A stretch of 64,000 nt of DNA, taken from assembly GCF_030297155.1 (NCBI RefSeq), contig NZ_AP028067.1, forward strand, positions 1,116,001 to 1,180,000, given 5' to 3'. A program made the position numbers and the translations under genes. Shown here one piece after another: positions 1-8,417 of this stretch (position 1 is the first letter of the stretch; every line of letters begins with the position of its first letter). Origin of the DNA: Vibrio sp. FE10. GTDB taxonomy: Bacteria; Pseudomonadota; Gammaproteobacteria; Enterobacterales; Vibrionaceae. Below the pieces are notes generated by a model. It saw only the letters and a list, made by a program, of their open reading frames with translations, had not been told where the DNA came from and did not search any database.

Positions 1-861
1 TTTTATGAATTAGCCAGTGCCCAGTTTGGTTACGATGAAGCTAAGCTCAAAAACGTTCAAGCCTTCCACTTTAAAGGTGGGCAGGGTGCGAAAACCGGAA
101 CGGGCGGTCATCTACCGGGGGCGAAGAATATTGGTAAAATCGCTGAGGTGCGTGGCATTGAAGCCGGCACAGCTGCGATTTCTCCACCCACCTTTGTCGA
201 TCTAAAAACGGTCGAAGATTTCAAAAAGTTCGCCGACCGAGTTCGTGAGTTGACGGGCGGTATCCCGATTGGCTTTAAGTTAAGTGCTAATCATATTGAA
301 GAAGACATTCAGTTTGCACTCGATGCCAGTGCCGATTACATCATCTTGGATGGTCGCGGTGGCGGTACAGGGGCGGCGCCAGAGATGTTCCGTGACCATA
401 TTAGTGTTCCTACCATTCCAGCACTCGCTCGCGCCAGAGCTTATCTCGATAAACAAGGGGTCAGTGACAGAGTTACATTGATCATCACAGGCGGCCTACG
501 AGTGCCGATGGACTTTGTGAAAGCGATGGCGCTTGGCGCGGATGGTGTCGCCATTTCAAACAGCGCCATGCAGTCGATAGGTTGTGTGGCGGCGAGAATG
601 TGTAACACCAATAACTGCCCGGCAGGAATCGCAACTCAAAAAGCCGATTTGCGCCAACGCTTAAATGTGGAAAAAGCCTCGAACCAACTCAAGAACTTCT
701 TCGAAGCCTCGACGGAGTTAATGCAAGTGATGGCGAGAGCGTGCGGCCATGATCATTTGAATCAGTTTAACCCTCACGATTTAGCAACATGGAATCGCGA
801 GATGGCGGAGCTATCGGGTGTTGCCTATTCAGGTGTCAGTCCGTTGAATCAATCTAAGTAA
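1..861 (+). CDS. Glutamate-synthase-like FMN-binding protein (3' part)
   Basis: The reading frame is open from base 1, so the gene starts outside the window; 286 C-terminal residues are visible. The stretch GGQGAKTGTGGHLPG followed by ISPPTFVDL and a TIM-barrel tail with GRGGGTGAAP and ITGGLRVPMDFVKAMALGAD is the FMN/glutamate-synthase domain of the GltB family. The Cys-rich segment CVAARMCNTNNCPAGIATQ matches the 3Fe-4S cluster region of that family. The family transfers an ammonia group to 2-oxoglutarate in GltB; stand-alone versions (about 500 residues) have less certain roles. No amidotransferase domain or gltD is visible here, so I infer a stand-alone FMN-binding glutamate synthase family protein rather than true GltB. 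A strong terminator follows. Confidence 0.85.
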   Translation, partial: FYELASAQFGYDEAKLKNVQAFHFKGGQGAKTGTGGHLPGAKNIGKIAEVRGIEAGTAAISPPTFVDLKTVEDFKKFADRVRELTGGIPIGFKLSANHIEEDIQFALDASADYIILDGRGGGTGAAPEMFRDHISVPTIPALARARAYLDKQGVSDRVTLIITGGLRVPMDFVKAMALGADGVAISNSAMQSIGCVAARMCNTNNCPAGIATQKADLRQRLNVEKASNQLKNFFEASTELMQVMARACGHDHLNQFNPHDLATWNREMAELSGVAYSGVSPLNQSK

Positions 862-875
862 ATAACACATCAATA

Positions 876-912
876 AAGCACACCCACAGCATTTTGGGTG
901 TGCTTCTTTTTG
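876..912 (+). terminator. Intrinsic terminator after the glutamate-synthase-like gene
   Basis: The arms AAGCACACCCA and TGGGTGTGCTT form an 11-bp perfect stem, followed by a T-rich run (ctttttg). It lies 15 bases after the stop codon. Confidence 0.85.
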
Positions 913-1005
913 TCTATGTAATACAAGCTCATATTTTTTCTGCGGTAATTCACTGTTTTACAGCCGCTTTGTAATTATTTCCTACTTATTGAAAATATCA
1001 CTTTA

Positions 1006-1023
1006 CCTCAAGTTAACTTGAGG
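1006..1023 (+). promoter_or_regulatory. SoxR box
   Basis: CCTCAAGTTAACTTGAGG is a perfect 18-bp palindrome. From memory it matches the SoxR operator of enterobacterial soxS. It overlaps a -35-like TTTACC at 1002-1007 and precedes a -10-like TTTATC, so the box fills an over-long spacer as in other MerR-type promoters. It lies about 90 bases before the acetyltransferase start, and soxR is in the same neighbourhood. Confidence 0.85.
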
Positions 1024-1110
1024 TTTTATCATCTCTCCCGAACTTAAGAAATCACCTGTTTTGTTGTGAGTTAATCACGATAAGGCAATAAAAAGAGAAT
1101 AGGTTGGGAT

Positions 1111-1917
1111 ATGGAACAGAGAAATATTAACGAATACTTTTCAAGAATCGGTTTGCCAGAAACAACGGGTGCAACCATCGAAAACCTAAAAGCCATTCAT
1201 CAACACCAACACCGAAGTATCCCTTTTGAAAACTTTGATGTGATTAATGGTCAACCTATTTTGCTTTCTCAAGAGGCGCTTCATGAAAAGCTGGTGGTTA
1301 ATCAACGAGGTGGCTACTGCCAAGAGTTGAATGGGCTGTTGCTGAATGTGTTAAGCCACTTGGGCTTTGAAGCCAGAAGCTTGCTTGGTCGTGTTCATTT
1401 AGCGGGTGAGCCAACAGGGCGCAGCCATCGCGTGACCATGGTGACCATTGAAGGCAAGCAGTGGCTGGTGGATGCTGGCTTTGGTACCTTTACCCCTCGC
1501 GCTCCACTGCTACTAGAAAGCAACCTTGAGCAGAACTCTGGTTTACAAAATACCGACTTACAAACCTTCCGCTTCATCGAAGATGAACTGTATGGCTTGC
1601 TACTGCAGATAAAGCAGGGTGAAGAGTGGATGAATGTATACAGCCTAGACATGACGTATGTGTGCGCCAACGATTTAGAGTCGAGTAACTTCTTCACATC
1701 AACCAGCCCGAAATCGATTTTTACGTCGAACTGTATTGCGGCACTGCCGATTGAAGACGGGATCGTCACGCTACTCAATCAAAAGGTCAAAGTGACGAAA
1801 AACGACTCAACAGAAGAGTGGTTGCTTGAAGATGAAGCGTCTTACTTTGCTGCCCTACAAACCTACTTTGGGCTGACGCTCGATGTACCTTTTTCAACTT
1901 TAAAGAAATGTTTCTAA
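1111..1917 (+). CDS. nat: Arylamine N-acetyltransferase
   Basis: This 268-residue protein is of typical NAT length. NAT enzymes move an acetyl group from acetyl-CoA to arylamines or hydrazines through a Cys-His-Asp triad. The triad is visible: Cys70 in RGGYCQELN, His106 in GRSHRVTM and Asp121 in WLVDAGFG. The N-terminal RSIPFENFD motif is also characteristic. The perfect SoxR box upstream suggests induction by redox-cycling compounds. The FMN reductase gene follows after 19 bases, so the two are probably one operon for handling aromatic or redox-active compounds. The substrate is not known from sequence. Confidence 0.92.
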   Translation: MEQRNINEYFSRIGLPETTGATIENLKAIHQHQHRSIPFENFDVINGQPILLSQEALHEKLVVNQRGGYCQELNGLLLNVLSHLGFEARSLLGRVHLAGEPTGRSHRVTMVTIEGKQWLVDAGFGTFTPRAPLLLESNLEQNSGLQNTDLQTFRFIEDELYGLLLQIKQGEEWMNVYSLDMTYVCANDLESSNFFTSTSPKSIFTSNCIAALPIEDGIVTLLNQKVKVTKNDSTEEWLLEDEASYFAALQTYFGLTLDVPFSTLKKCF

Positions 1918-1936
1918 CCGAATTCGAGGATAAAGA

Positions 1937-2464
1937 ATGAAAGTATTAGCGATTGGCGCGACCAACAGTACAACATCAATAAACCAACAACTTGCCGCGT
2001 ATACCGCAAGCTTAGTTGAGGGTGCTCAAGTCGAAGTGCTCGATCTCAATGATTTCGAGATGCCAATTTATAGCGAGAAAAGGGAACAAGACTCGGGTGT
2101 TCATCAACATGCGAAGCGCTTCTTTGACAAGATCGGAGAATCAGATGCGGTAGTGATCTCCTTTGCTGAATACAACGGCTCATACACAGCCGCCTTTAAA
2201 AATGTATTTGATTGGGCATCGCGCATTGATATGAAGGTGTATCAAGGCAAACCTGTGGTCATGCTCGCGACATCGCCGGGGTCTGGGGGCGCGACCTCGG
2301 TGCTGTCTTCTGCGGTCAATTCAGCACCGTACTTTGACGCCGATGTGAAAGGCTCGATGTCAGTACCAAGCTTCTACGATAATTTCGATATGGAAACGGG
2401 AGAGATGACCAACCCAGAAATGATTGAACACCTCAAGATGATCATGAATAAAGTCGTTCGATAA
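1937..2464 (+). CDS. NAD(P)H-dependent FMN reductase family protein
   Basis: This 175-residue flavodoxin-fold protein has the N-terminal nucleotide-binding start KVLAIGATNSTTSIN, EMPIYSEKRE, and the FMN-contact motif SFAEYNGSYTAAFKNVFDWAS, all typical of the NADPH-dependent FMN/quinone/azo reductase family. Such enzymes reduce flavin, quinones or azo compounds in the cytosol. It has a close ribosome-binding site (gagga) and follows the arylamine N-acetyltransferase in the same transcription unit, so it probably shares the SoxR-controlled promoter. The exact acceptor cannot be told. Confidence 0.85.
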   Translation: MKVLAIGATNSTTSINQQLAAYTASLVEGAQVEVLDLNDFEMPIYSEKREQDSGVHQHAKRFFDKIGESDAVVISFAEYNGSYTAAFKNVFDWASRIDMKVYQGKPVVMLATSPGSGGATSVLSSAVNSAPYFDADVKGSMSVPSFYDNFDMETGEMTNPEMIEHLKMIMNKVVR

Positions 2465-2513
2465 ACTTCTACTCAGTGAATCAATCAAAGGTGAGTGAAT
2501 AGAACGCAAAGCG

Positions 2514-2545
2514 AAAAGACAGCCACCATTTAATGGCTGTCTTTA
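2514..2545. terminator. Bidirectional terminator
   Basis: AAAGACAGCCA and TGGCTGTCTTT form an 11-bp stem with A/T runs on both sides. It lies between the convergent FMN reductase and enoyl-CoA hydratase genes. Confidence 0.8.
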
Positions 2546-2553
2546 TGTGGGTT

Positions 2554-3366
2554 CTAGTTTGATAACTCAGCAGCAGTATCGGCGAAGATACCTGGCATAT
2601 CTTTAGCTTCACGCTCTGTTTGACCGCCATGTTTTAGAAATGCACCAATGATAGCCGCGGTTTTTTGCTCTTTTGCACGCTCTAGGAAGTATCTTAGTTC
2701 TAGCTCTGCGCCCGCTTGCTCATCTTTGATTGAGGTGGCGATGATCTCTTTGTACATCACGATGTCACGTATTTCTAATTGGCTGATCACGCCTAGTGTG
2801 GCCGCTAAGAAACCGTCTAGTTCCGCTCTTGGGACAAACTGCGTAATGATGTTACGGATCTCTGCTTGTTGAGCTGTAAAATCGTTGCCGAGTAGTAATG
2901 CTTGTAGCGCTTTGTTTTTGCCCATGCGTCTTGCAAATTGCACTGCGCCTTGGCCACCGGTTGGGATGTTTACATGAATTTCTGGTTGTGCGAACGCTGA
3001 GTTTTCAGTGCCATAAGCAAGGTCACACGCCATTACAAATTCATTACCGCCCCCGCGAGCGACACCGTCAACCGCAGCAACAGACACTTGTTTCATCGCT
3101 TTAATGTTCTCGATCATGTGGTTGAATTCAATTGAACCTGCTTGTCCACCTTGTGTACCGTTGATCACATTGAGATCTAAGTGAGCCAAGAAGAAGCTCT
3201 CGTTCAATGATTTAAATACAACCACCTTGGTATCACGATCATCTTTTAATGAAAGAACAAATGCGTTGATCTCATTGATCAAGTCGAAAGTCAGCACGTT
3301 CACTGGTGGGTTGTTGATTGATACCGTTGCAATGCCATTTGAGTTAGTCACAGATAGTAATGTCAT
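2554..3366 (-). CDS. Enoyl-CoA hydratase/isomerase family protein
   Basis: This 270-residue crotonase-fold protein carries the N-terminal sheet and NNPPVNVLTFDLINEI, and the oxyanion-hole region VDGVARGGGNEFVMACDLAY with the conserved glycines. Family members hydrate or isomerise acyl-CoA thioesters. The usual catalytic Glu pair of hydratases is not clearly present, and the late segment differs from fatty-acid oxidation enzymes, so the reaction is unassigned. It is divergent from the LysR-type regulator at 3497, with 130 bases between the starts, which suggests control by that regulator. Confidence 0.8.
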   Translation of the reverse strand: MTLLSVTNSNGIATVSINNPPVNVLTFDLINEINAFVLSLKDDRDTKVVVFKSLNESFFLAHLDLNVINGTQGGQAGSIEFNHMIENIKAMKQVSVAAVDGVARGGGNEFVMACDLAYGTENSAFAQPEIHVNIPTGGQGAVQFARRMGKNKALQALLLGNDFTAQQAEIRNIITQFVPRAELDGFLAATLGVISQLEIRDIVMYKEIIATSIKDEQAGAELELRYFLERAKEQKTAAIIGAFLKHGGQTEREAKDMPGIFADTAAELSN

Positions 3367-3496
3367 GGGGTTTTCCTCTAATAATTTGGGACTGAATGTT
3401 GTCTCCGTTATGTGCAGCTACTATAAATCTGTAATAAGATGAGAAAAATAGTCATATTGGCACTTAATTGGTGCTCTAAATGCAACAAAGGTCGTT

Positions 3497-4456
3497 ATGG
3501 ATATCTCGAGTCGTTTATTATTGTTACTTGAAGTGGTTGAGCTGGGTTCGTTTGTCAAAGTCGCTGAGCAAAGAAATGTCGACCGTTCTGTTATCTCAAA
3601 GCAGATCAGTCGTCTTGAAGAAGAACTCGATGTTCGCTTGTTGAATCGCACAACACGCTCTCTATCTTTGACGGCGGCTGGCAATGAAATGGTCAATCAA
3701 GCGCATCAGCTACGAGCGTTGTTGAATGACACACAACGCTTGGCACAGAACTATCACTCAGAGCCACGTGGTTTGTTAAGAATCACTAGCTCAGCCATGT
3801 TTGGCAGACAATATGTGCAACAGGCGATATCTGTTTTTCAGAAGCAATATCCGGACGTAGACTTCGAATTACGACTCGAAGATCGAGTTGTCGATATGGT
3901 CAAAGAAGGGTTTGATATTGGTTTCCGAATTGGCAAGCCAAAGAACTCAAGCTTGATCAGTCGTAAGGTTGCTCGAAGCAGACTCTTGATCGTGGCTTCA
4001 CCTGAGTTCATTGCTCAGCATGGAGAGATCAATACGATTGAGAAGTTAGAATCATTACCTGCAACGATCTATGCGGCGCCAGGTTTACTGATTGATCAGT
4101 TTTCGTATGTCGACCAACAGGGCAAGGCACAGCTCTTTCAACTCAATGCGACTTACAAAGTGAATGATGTTGAGATGATTCCTAAAAGCGCAGTGGCAGG
4201 AAGTACACTTGCTGTGGTGACCGCGCAAATGCTGACCGATGAAATCACCAGTGGGCAGTTAGTCCCGATCATGACTCACCTTCAACTGGATGATTTCGGT
4301 ACTTTCTATGCGGTGTATCCACATCGAGATGCCCCGATTAAAACCAAGCTGTTCCTCGACACATTGAAGTCGATAGTAGGAGAAGATGTGCCTATTTGGG
4401 AACAGAACATTCCAGGGTTTGAGTCCATGTACGGCAATACCTTAGCCAAAATCTAA
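3497..4456 (+). CDS. LysR-family transcriptional regulator
   Basis: This 319-residue protein has an N-terminal winged helix-turn-helix (SFVKVAEQRNVDRSVISKQISRL style, residues about 17-45) and the LysR substrate-binding domain in the remainder. RLLNRTTRSLSLTAAG at about residues 50-65 is the signature of the group. Start ATG 3497 has AAAGG just upstream. The gene is divergent from the enoyl-CoA hydratase-like gene, its most likely target by the usual LysR arrangement. The inducer is unknown. Confidence 0.9.
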   Translation: MDISSRLLLLLEVVELGSFVKVAEQRNVDRSVISKQISRLEEELDVRLLNRTTRSLSLTAAGNEMVNQAHQLRALLNDTQRLAQNYHSEPRGLLRITSSAMFGRQYVQQAISVFQKQYPDVDFELRLEDRVVDMVKEGFDIGFRIGKPKNSSLISRKVARSRLLIVASPEFIAQHGEINTIEKLESLPATIYAAPGLLIDQFSYVDQQGKAQLFQLNATYKVNDVEMIPKSAVAGSTLAVVTAQMLTDEITSGQLVPIMTHLQLDDFGTFYAVYPHRDAPIKTKLFLDTLKSIVGEDVPIWEQNIPGFESMYGNTLAKI

Positions 4457-4558
4457 GTGAGGTCACAAGGGCTGAACTTAAACTTAAGATTAACTTTAGC
4501 TATACTTAATTTCATGGATTGGAATGGCTAGATAACCGAACAAGGGAAGTGAACGAAG

Positions 4559-4999
4559 ATGAAAAACGTCGTGTATTTAACGATTGGTCAACTTTCGGAG
4601 CGAAGCGGTGTCGCTCCTTCAGCGCTGCGCTTTTATGAAACCAAAGGGCTGATTGCTTCGATTCGCACTAATGGCAATCAACGTCGCTATCAATCTGCGA
4701 TGTTACGACGAATTGCCCTGATTCAAGTCGCGCAGTCGATTGGTTTTACGCTTGAAGAGATCACTGAAGAGTTGTCTACTTTGCCAATGAACCAGACCGC
4801 GACTAAGCGTGATTGGGAGCGAGTCGCGAAGAAATGGCAAGGACAACTCGACAGCAAGATGGCACAAATCCGCTCGCTACAAGAAAACTTAACCGGCTGT
4901 ATCGGCTGCGGTTGTTTGAGTATGCAGAAGTGCCACTTATTAAACCCTGAAGACATTCTGCATGACCAAGGGCAGGGTGCTCAACGCATCGTTGATTAG
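4559..4999 (+). CDS. soxR: Redox-sensing transcriptional activator SoxR
   Basis: This 146-residue MerR-family protein has the N-terminal helix-turn-helix LTIGQLSERSGVAPSALRF and a C-terminal 2Fe-2S cluster motif with Cys114, Cys117, Cys119 and Cys125 (CIGCGCLSMQKC). This cysteine spacing is diagnostic for SoxR, which activates promoters when the cluster is oxidised. No soxS is nearby, so it probably acts directly on targets; the perfect SoxR box at 1006-1023 is the clearest. A degenerate copy (CTTAAGATTAACTTTAGC, 4483-4500), directly before a TATACT -10, may allow autoregulation, but this is weak. Confidence 0.95.
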   Translation: MKNVVYLTIGQLSERSGVAPSALRFYETKGLIASIRTNGNQRRYQSAMLRRIALIQVAQSIGFTLEEITEELSTLPMNQTATKRDWERVAKKWQGQLDSKMAQIRSLQENLTGCIGCGCLSMQKCHLLNPEDILHDQGQGAQRIVD

Positions 5000-5016
5000 C
5001 CCTGAATTAAGATTCC

Positions 5017-5781
5017 CTATCTGAGAGCGTTGAATCCAATACATTCTATTTGGTTGTCGTTAAGCCACTGCTTGAGTTCTGGGCTAGTGAGAAGTTGATG
5101 CTCTTCCACTCGTTTGTCGCTGTAGCTAGACAGTGACTTTAGCTCTTTGCTCGCAGAAAGCGCTGGATGACACATCAACTCGATGGTGCCGTTGGGCATT
5201 GCGGTTTGGTAGCTCATTAGCAAGTCTTGTAAGCCTGCTAGCGAAACTCCCTCGTCAAAAAATCGCATGTCGAAAGCGTCAGGTGTTGCTACCGAAAGCG
5301 ACTCTTGCCCGCTCAAAATGTTGTCGATACGTCTTACTGGTAAGCCAATTTGATTGACGGTTCGAGTAAATGCCGCCTTGAGTGGCTTAAACACACCCCC
5401 GAAGTGATGGCTATCGATGTGGTTGATCGTCAAGCCTGCCGTAATGGCGGCCTGATATTGCGCGTTGAGTTCAAGTATCACTTCTTCTTCGACGACATCC
5501 ATTTTGTTGAACAAGATCGCTTTATCTAAAAAGTAACCTTGGTTATCCACCAAACTTGGCACTCGTTCTGGCGAGGTGATCGGCTTGCCCGCTGTTACCG
5601 TAAAGTGCAAGCCTAGTTCCGGAACCAAGCCTTGATGATAAAGTTCGATGGCGTGTTGTGTTCCCGGTTGGTTCATCATGATGGTGGTCGATTTGACTAT
5701 GCCCGCTTTAAAGCAGTCGACGATGCCATGGTTCACGCTTTCAGTGAGGCCGAAATCATCGGCGTTGAGTATCAATTTCAT
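5017..5781 (-). CDS. ChbG/YdjC-family carbohydrate deacetylase
   Basis: This 254-residue protein starts KLILNADDFGLTESVNHG, with the Asp-Asp metal site of the YdjC/ChbG family. It also has the metal-binding IDSHHFGGV histidines and a late MCHPA motif. The family removes N-acetyl groups from chito-oligosaccharides such as diacetylchitobiose. Chitin use is common in vibrios, but no other chitin genes are adjacent, so the sugar is inferred. There are two ATGs in tandem; the second (5781) is better spaced from the AGAGG ribosome-binding site and was chosen. Confidence 0.85.
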   Translation of the reverse strand: MKLILNADDFGLTESVNHGIVDCFKAGIVKSTTIMMNQPGTQHAIELYHQGLVPELGLHFTVTAGKPITSPERVPSLVDNQGYFLDKAILFNKMDVVEEEVILELNAQYQAAITAGLTINHIDSHHFGGVFKPLKAAFTRTVNQIGLPVRRIDNILSGQESLSVATPDAFDMRFFDEGVSLAGLQDLLMSYQTAMPNGTIELMCHPALSASKELKSLSSYSDKRVEEHQLLTSPELKQWLNDNQIECIGFNALR

Positions 5782-5868
5782 CATGACCTCTTATTAAAAA
5801 TTTTGGATTAAATATCTTGAATGAGCTCAACTGTCATCGATCTCATTAGCTGCTAATAAAATGCCACA

Positions 5869-5979
5869 CTAAGCGAGTCGATGAGCAAACGCAGGCATGA
5901 AGTCTAAGTTCTCACGAATCGTTTCTAGTAAAGCTTCATCGATGTGCGATCCTGAATCGACGATTGGGTTAGGCTGCAA
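5869..5979 (-). pseudogene. Short coding-like remnant
   Basis: On the minus strand a 36-codon open stretch reads QPNPIVDSGSHIDEALLE and continues to an ordinary-looking C-terminus ending AHRLA before a TAG stop. A stop codon (taa) lies immediately before its first codon, TTG, and there is no ribosome-binding site. Its amino-acid composition looks protein-coding, so it may be the 3' remnant of a deleted gene. I do not recognise the parent family. Confidence 0.35.
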
Positions 5980-6061
5980 TTATGACCGAATAGCGTGCCT
6001 AGACAAACACGAATTATAGGTCTAGTTTAGGTGGTTCTTTCAATAAAAGAAGAGGTTAGTT

Positions 6062-6442
6062 ATGTTCAGCCATGTTTTTCTTGGAACCGAAGATATTGAA
6101 CGCGCGAAGTCTTTCTATGACCCAATCATGAAGGTGCTCGGTTACAGCGAAGGTTCTGTTGACCCTAAAGGTCGTTGCATTTACGTGAGCCAAACGGGCG
6201 TATTAGGTTTAACCAAACCGATTGATGGTCAGCCTGCAACGCACGGCAATGGTATGACGATCGGCTTCCTAGCATCTTCTCCTGAGCTAGTGGACGAATG
6301 GCATCGTGTTGGCGTAGAAAATGGTGGTACAAGCATTGAAAACGGTCCCGGAGCGAGAGGTTCTGACGAACGTCGCCTTTACATGGCTTATTTGCGCGAT
6401 CCTGACGGAAACAAGATCTGTGCAACTCACTTTATGCCGTAG
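6062..6442 (+). CDS. VOC-family (glyoxalase/bleomycin-resistance-like) protein
   Basis: This 126-residue protein has one vicinal-oxygen-chelate unit pair: HVFLGTEDIERAKSFYDPIMKVLGY at the start and YLRDPDGNKICATH at the end, the usual metal-site ends of the fold. Members include lactoylglutathione lyases, dioxygenases and drug-binding proteins. Nothing here tells which. A gagg ribosome-binding site precedes ATG 6062. It is monocistronic between a gene remnant and a globin-like gene. Confidence 0.85.
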   Translation: MFSHVFLGTEDIERAKSFYDPIMKVLGYSEGSVDPKGRCIYVSQTGVLGLTKPIDGQPATHGNGMTIGFLASSPELVDEWHRVGVENGGTSIENGPGARGSDERRLYMAYLRDPDGNKICATHFMP

Positions 6443-6579
6443 TTTGCCTGATGCCACAGTTTAACTTATGCCATAGTGGCGTATAATTAGGTTGTGTTGA
6501 TTGTTCAGAGTTGGTGAGTCACGGCTCTGAACTTGTCAGTTTTCCTGAAGACTCGCAAATATTGCAAAGGACTTGCCAG

Positions 6580-6999
6580 ATGAAACCAAACGAACTGTTT
6601 TATGAGAGTTTCGAACGTTGCAGGATCGACCAAGAATTCCTGGAAACATTCTTGGCTGACTTCTGTGAGCATAACCCTAGGTTTTCAGAGCGTTTTGAAA
6701 ACATAGGCTTAGAGCAACAAACTAAGATGCTCAAAGCCTCGATCATTTTGATTTATAACTCTTCTGGTTTGCCAAGCGTGCGGAGCTCCGTAAAAAGACT
6801 CGGCAAACAGCATAAAGATCTCGGCATGGATATCTCTGAACAAGAGCTCAACGAGTGGTTTAATTCATTGCTTAATACGGTCAAACAATACGATCCTCAT
6901 TATGATGAGAGCGTAGAGCAAGCGTGGGCACAGACTCTCGAAGCTGGCCTAACGATCATGAAGAAAGAGTGTGTCGTTCCGAACACCGTAGATAAATAG
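6580..6999 (+). CDS. Globin-like protein
   Basis: This 139-residue protein starts at ATG 6580, which has AAAGG nine bases upstream; upstream in-frame starts lack a site and would add non-conserved residues. The helical pattern fits a single-domain bacterial globin: FYESFERCRIDQEFLETF as helices A-B, QTKMLKAS as helix E, GKQHKDLG with a candidate proximal His, and the C-terminal VEQAWAQTLEAGLTIMK helix. Such proteins bind haem and O2 or NO, or act as sensors. No fused signalling domain is present. A terminator follows. Confidence 0.75.
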   Translation: MKPNELFYESFERCRIDQEFLETFLADFCEHNPRFSERFENIGLEQQTKMLKASIILIYNSSGLPSVRSSVKRLGKQHKDLGMDISEQELNEWFNSLLNTVKQYDPHYDESVEQAWAQTLEAGLTIMKKECVVPNTVDK

Positions 7000-7029
7000 C
7001 ACTGTAAACTGAACGCTCTGCAAGTCGTT

Positions 7030-7078
7030 AAAGGTAAGCCTCCATATATCTCTAGTTGGAAGTGGCTTACCTTTTTTA
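7030..7078 (+). terminator. Terminator after the globin-like gene
   Basis: AAAGGTAAGCC pairs with GGCTTACCTTT across a 23-base loop, followed by TTTTATT. It may also serve the opposing outer-membrane gene. Confidence 0.75.
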
Positions 7079-7113
7079 TTCTCAATAGTGAATCGATTTA
7101 GAAATACATAGCC

Positions 7114-7881
7114 CTAGAAGTGAGCAGCCCAGCCGACTAAGAAACCTTGTGTGGCCGTATCGTATTCAAAAGTGCCTTTGTTTTCGTAATCAACCCAAGT
7201 GGATTTGTAGGCGAGGTTTAAATCTGACCAATCGTTAATCTGGTAACGAGCGCCAGTTAACAATGAACTGGTGAAGTTGGTGTCACTGCCAAGCCCCATG
7301 TCTAAACTGGTATGTACTGTCCAATTTTTATTGAGTCCTTTGGTCCATCGAATACCGACAAGATAATCTACCCAATCTTCATCCAAAGACCTTGAATTGA
7401 GGGGTGTGCCGTTACTTGTATAGAGTTTCGAATCAATATCGTTATCCCACCAACGTATCCCGATCATATAGTCAATATTGCCAATATCGTATTGGTAACG
7501 CTTGAAACCTTTTGCTTCTAACACACCTTGCCTAATCTCAAGTTTGCCATTGAGAATACCAGCATTACCGATAACCGAATTGGACTTAGCACTGAGCTCC
7601 ATGAAGCTGTAATCAAGGTAGTAACCCCATTGATTGTCATAAATCCCTTCAAGGCGGAGCATCGCGCCCATATCTAAATTATCCATGATGAATGCTGGGT
7701 CAACATCGACATCGCTAGAGAGGCTTCCAATGGTGGTGTCACCACGAATATTCAGAGCTTGAGCATAAATCTCAATGCTGTGTTGCCATTTTTTTGTATT
7801 CGTTTCTGAGCCTGCTTCTTGAGCGTTAACGGTTGAACTGGCAACCAACATTGATGCGATTAAGTAGCGCCATTTAGCCAT
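7114..7881 (-). CDS. Predicted outer-membrane beta-barrel protein
   Basis: This 255-residue protein has a Sec signal peptide (MAKWRYLIASMLVASSTVNA, cleavage before QEAG). It has alternating aromatic/polar strands throughout and a C-terminal Phe (GWAAHF), the usual barrel-assembly signal. ATG 7881 was chosen because it has an AGGGATA ribosome-binding site and gives a clean signal peptide. No specific family is recognised. It probably spans the outer membrane as a small barrel of about 8-12 strands. It is monocistronic; function unknown. Confidence 0.7.
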   Translation of the reverse strand: MAKWRYLIASMLVASSTVNAQEAGSETNTKKWQHSIEIYAQALNIRGDTTIGSLSSDVDVDPAFIMDNLDMGAMLRLEGIYDNQWGYYLDYSFMELSAKSNSVIGNAGILNGKLEIRQGVLEAKGFKRYQYDIGNIDYMIGIRWWDNDIDSKLYTSNGTPLNSRSLDEDWVDYLVGIRWTKGLNKNWTVHTSLDMGLGSDTNFTSSLLTGARYQINDWSDLNLAYKSTWVDYENKGTFEYDTATQGFLVGWAAHF

Positions 7882-8018
7882 ATTGATATCCCTATCCGGT
7901 TTAAAGAACACGCATTATAAATGTATGTATTAGCTATCCATTTTCCACATATGCAACTTGTATATCTCTGATTGTAGACTATGTTTTTTCTAAAGAGCCA
8001 AATTTTGAGAGTAAGGAT

Positions 8019-8408
8019 ATGAAGCCACAAAGTATTTTCTTGTTAGTCGCGGTTCTGGGCTTAACACCCATTGCATTGTCTTACGGCTTTGCACCGGCTA
8101 TTTCTATGAATTACCTTTTCGGGATCGATGCGAGTCCGATTAACGTGACACACATATTTCGCGCAGTGATGGGGCTTTATTTGGCGTTGGCTCTGTTTTG
8201 GATCGGTGGCGCATTGATCAAAAAATATCGACTGCCTGCGTTGTACAGCTTGGTGGTCTTCATGTTGGGTTTAGCTGCGGGCCGAGTCATCAGCTTGGTA
8301 TTGGATGGCATGCCGCATTGGCTACTTTTCGTCTATCTGATCTTGGAGCTGGGCTTTGGTTTAGTCGGTTTAAAAATGATTCATAAAGAGCAATCTGAAA
8401 CGGTATAA
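8019..8408 (+). CDS. DUF4345 membrane protein
   Basis: This 129-residue protein has four predicted membrane helices (about 5-25, 45-68, 73-93 and 99-120) and the family feature HIFRAVMGLYLALALFW in helix 2. DUF4345 proteins are small inner-membrane proteins of unknown role. The stop is nine bases before the sulfatase start, with the sulfatase ribosome-binding site in the gap, so the two are co-transcribed. Confidence 0.8.
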   Translation: MKPQSIFLLVAVLGLTPIALSYGFAPAISMNYLFGIDASPINVTHIFRAVMGLYLALALFWIGGALIKKYRLPALYSLVVFMLGLAAGRVISLVLDGMPHWLLFVYLILELGFGLVGLKMIHKEQSETV

Positions 8409-8417
8409 GGACATTTT

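Noticed and set aside
2648..2872. Plus-strand open frames inside the enoyl-CoA hydratase gene
   Set aside because: They run antisense to a well-supported gene, have no ribosome-binding site and no protein-like composition.
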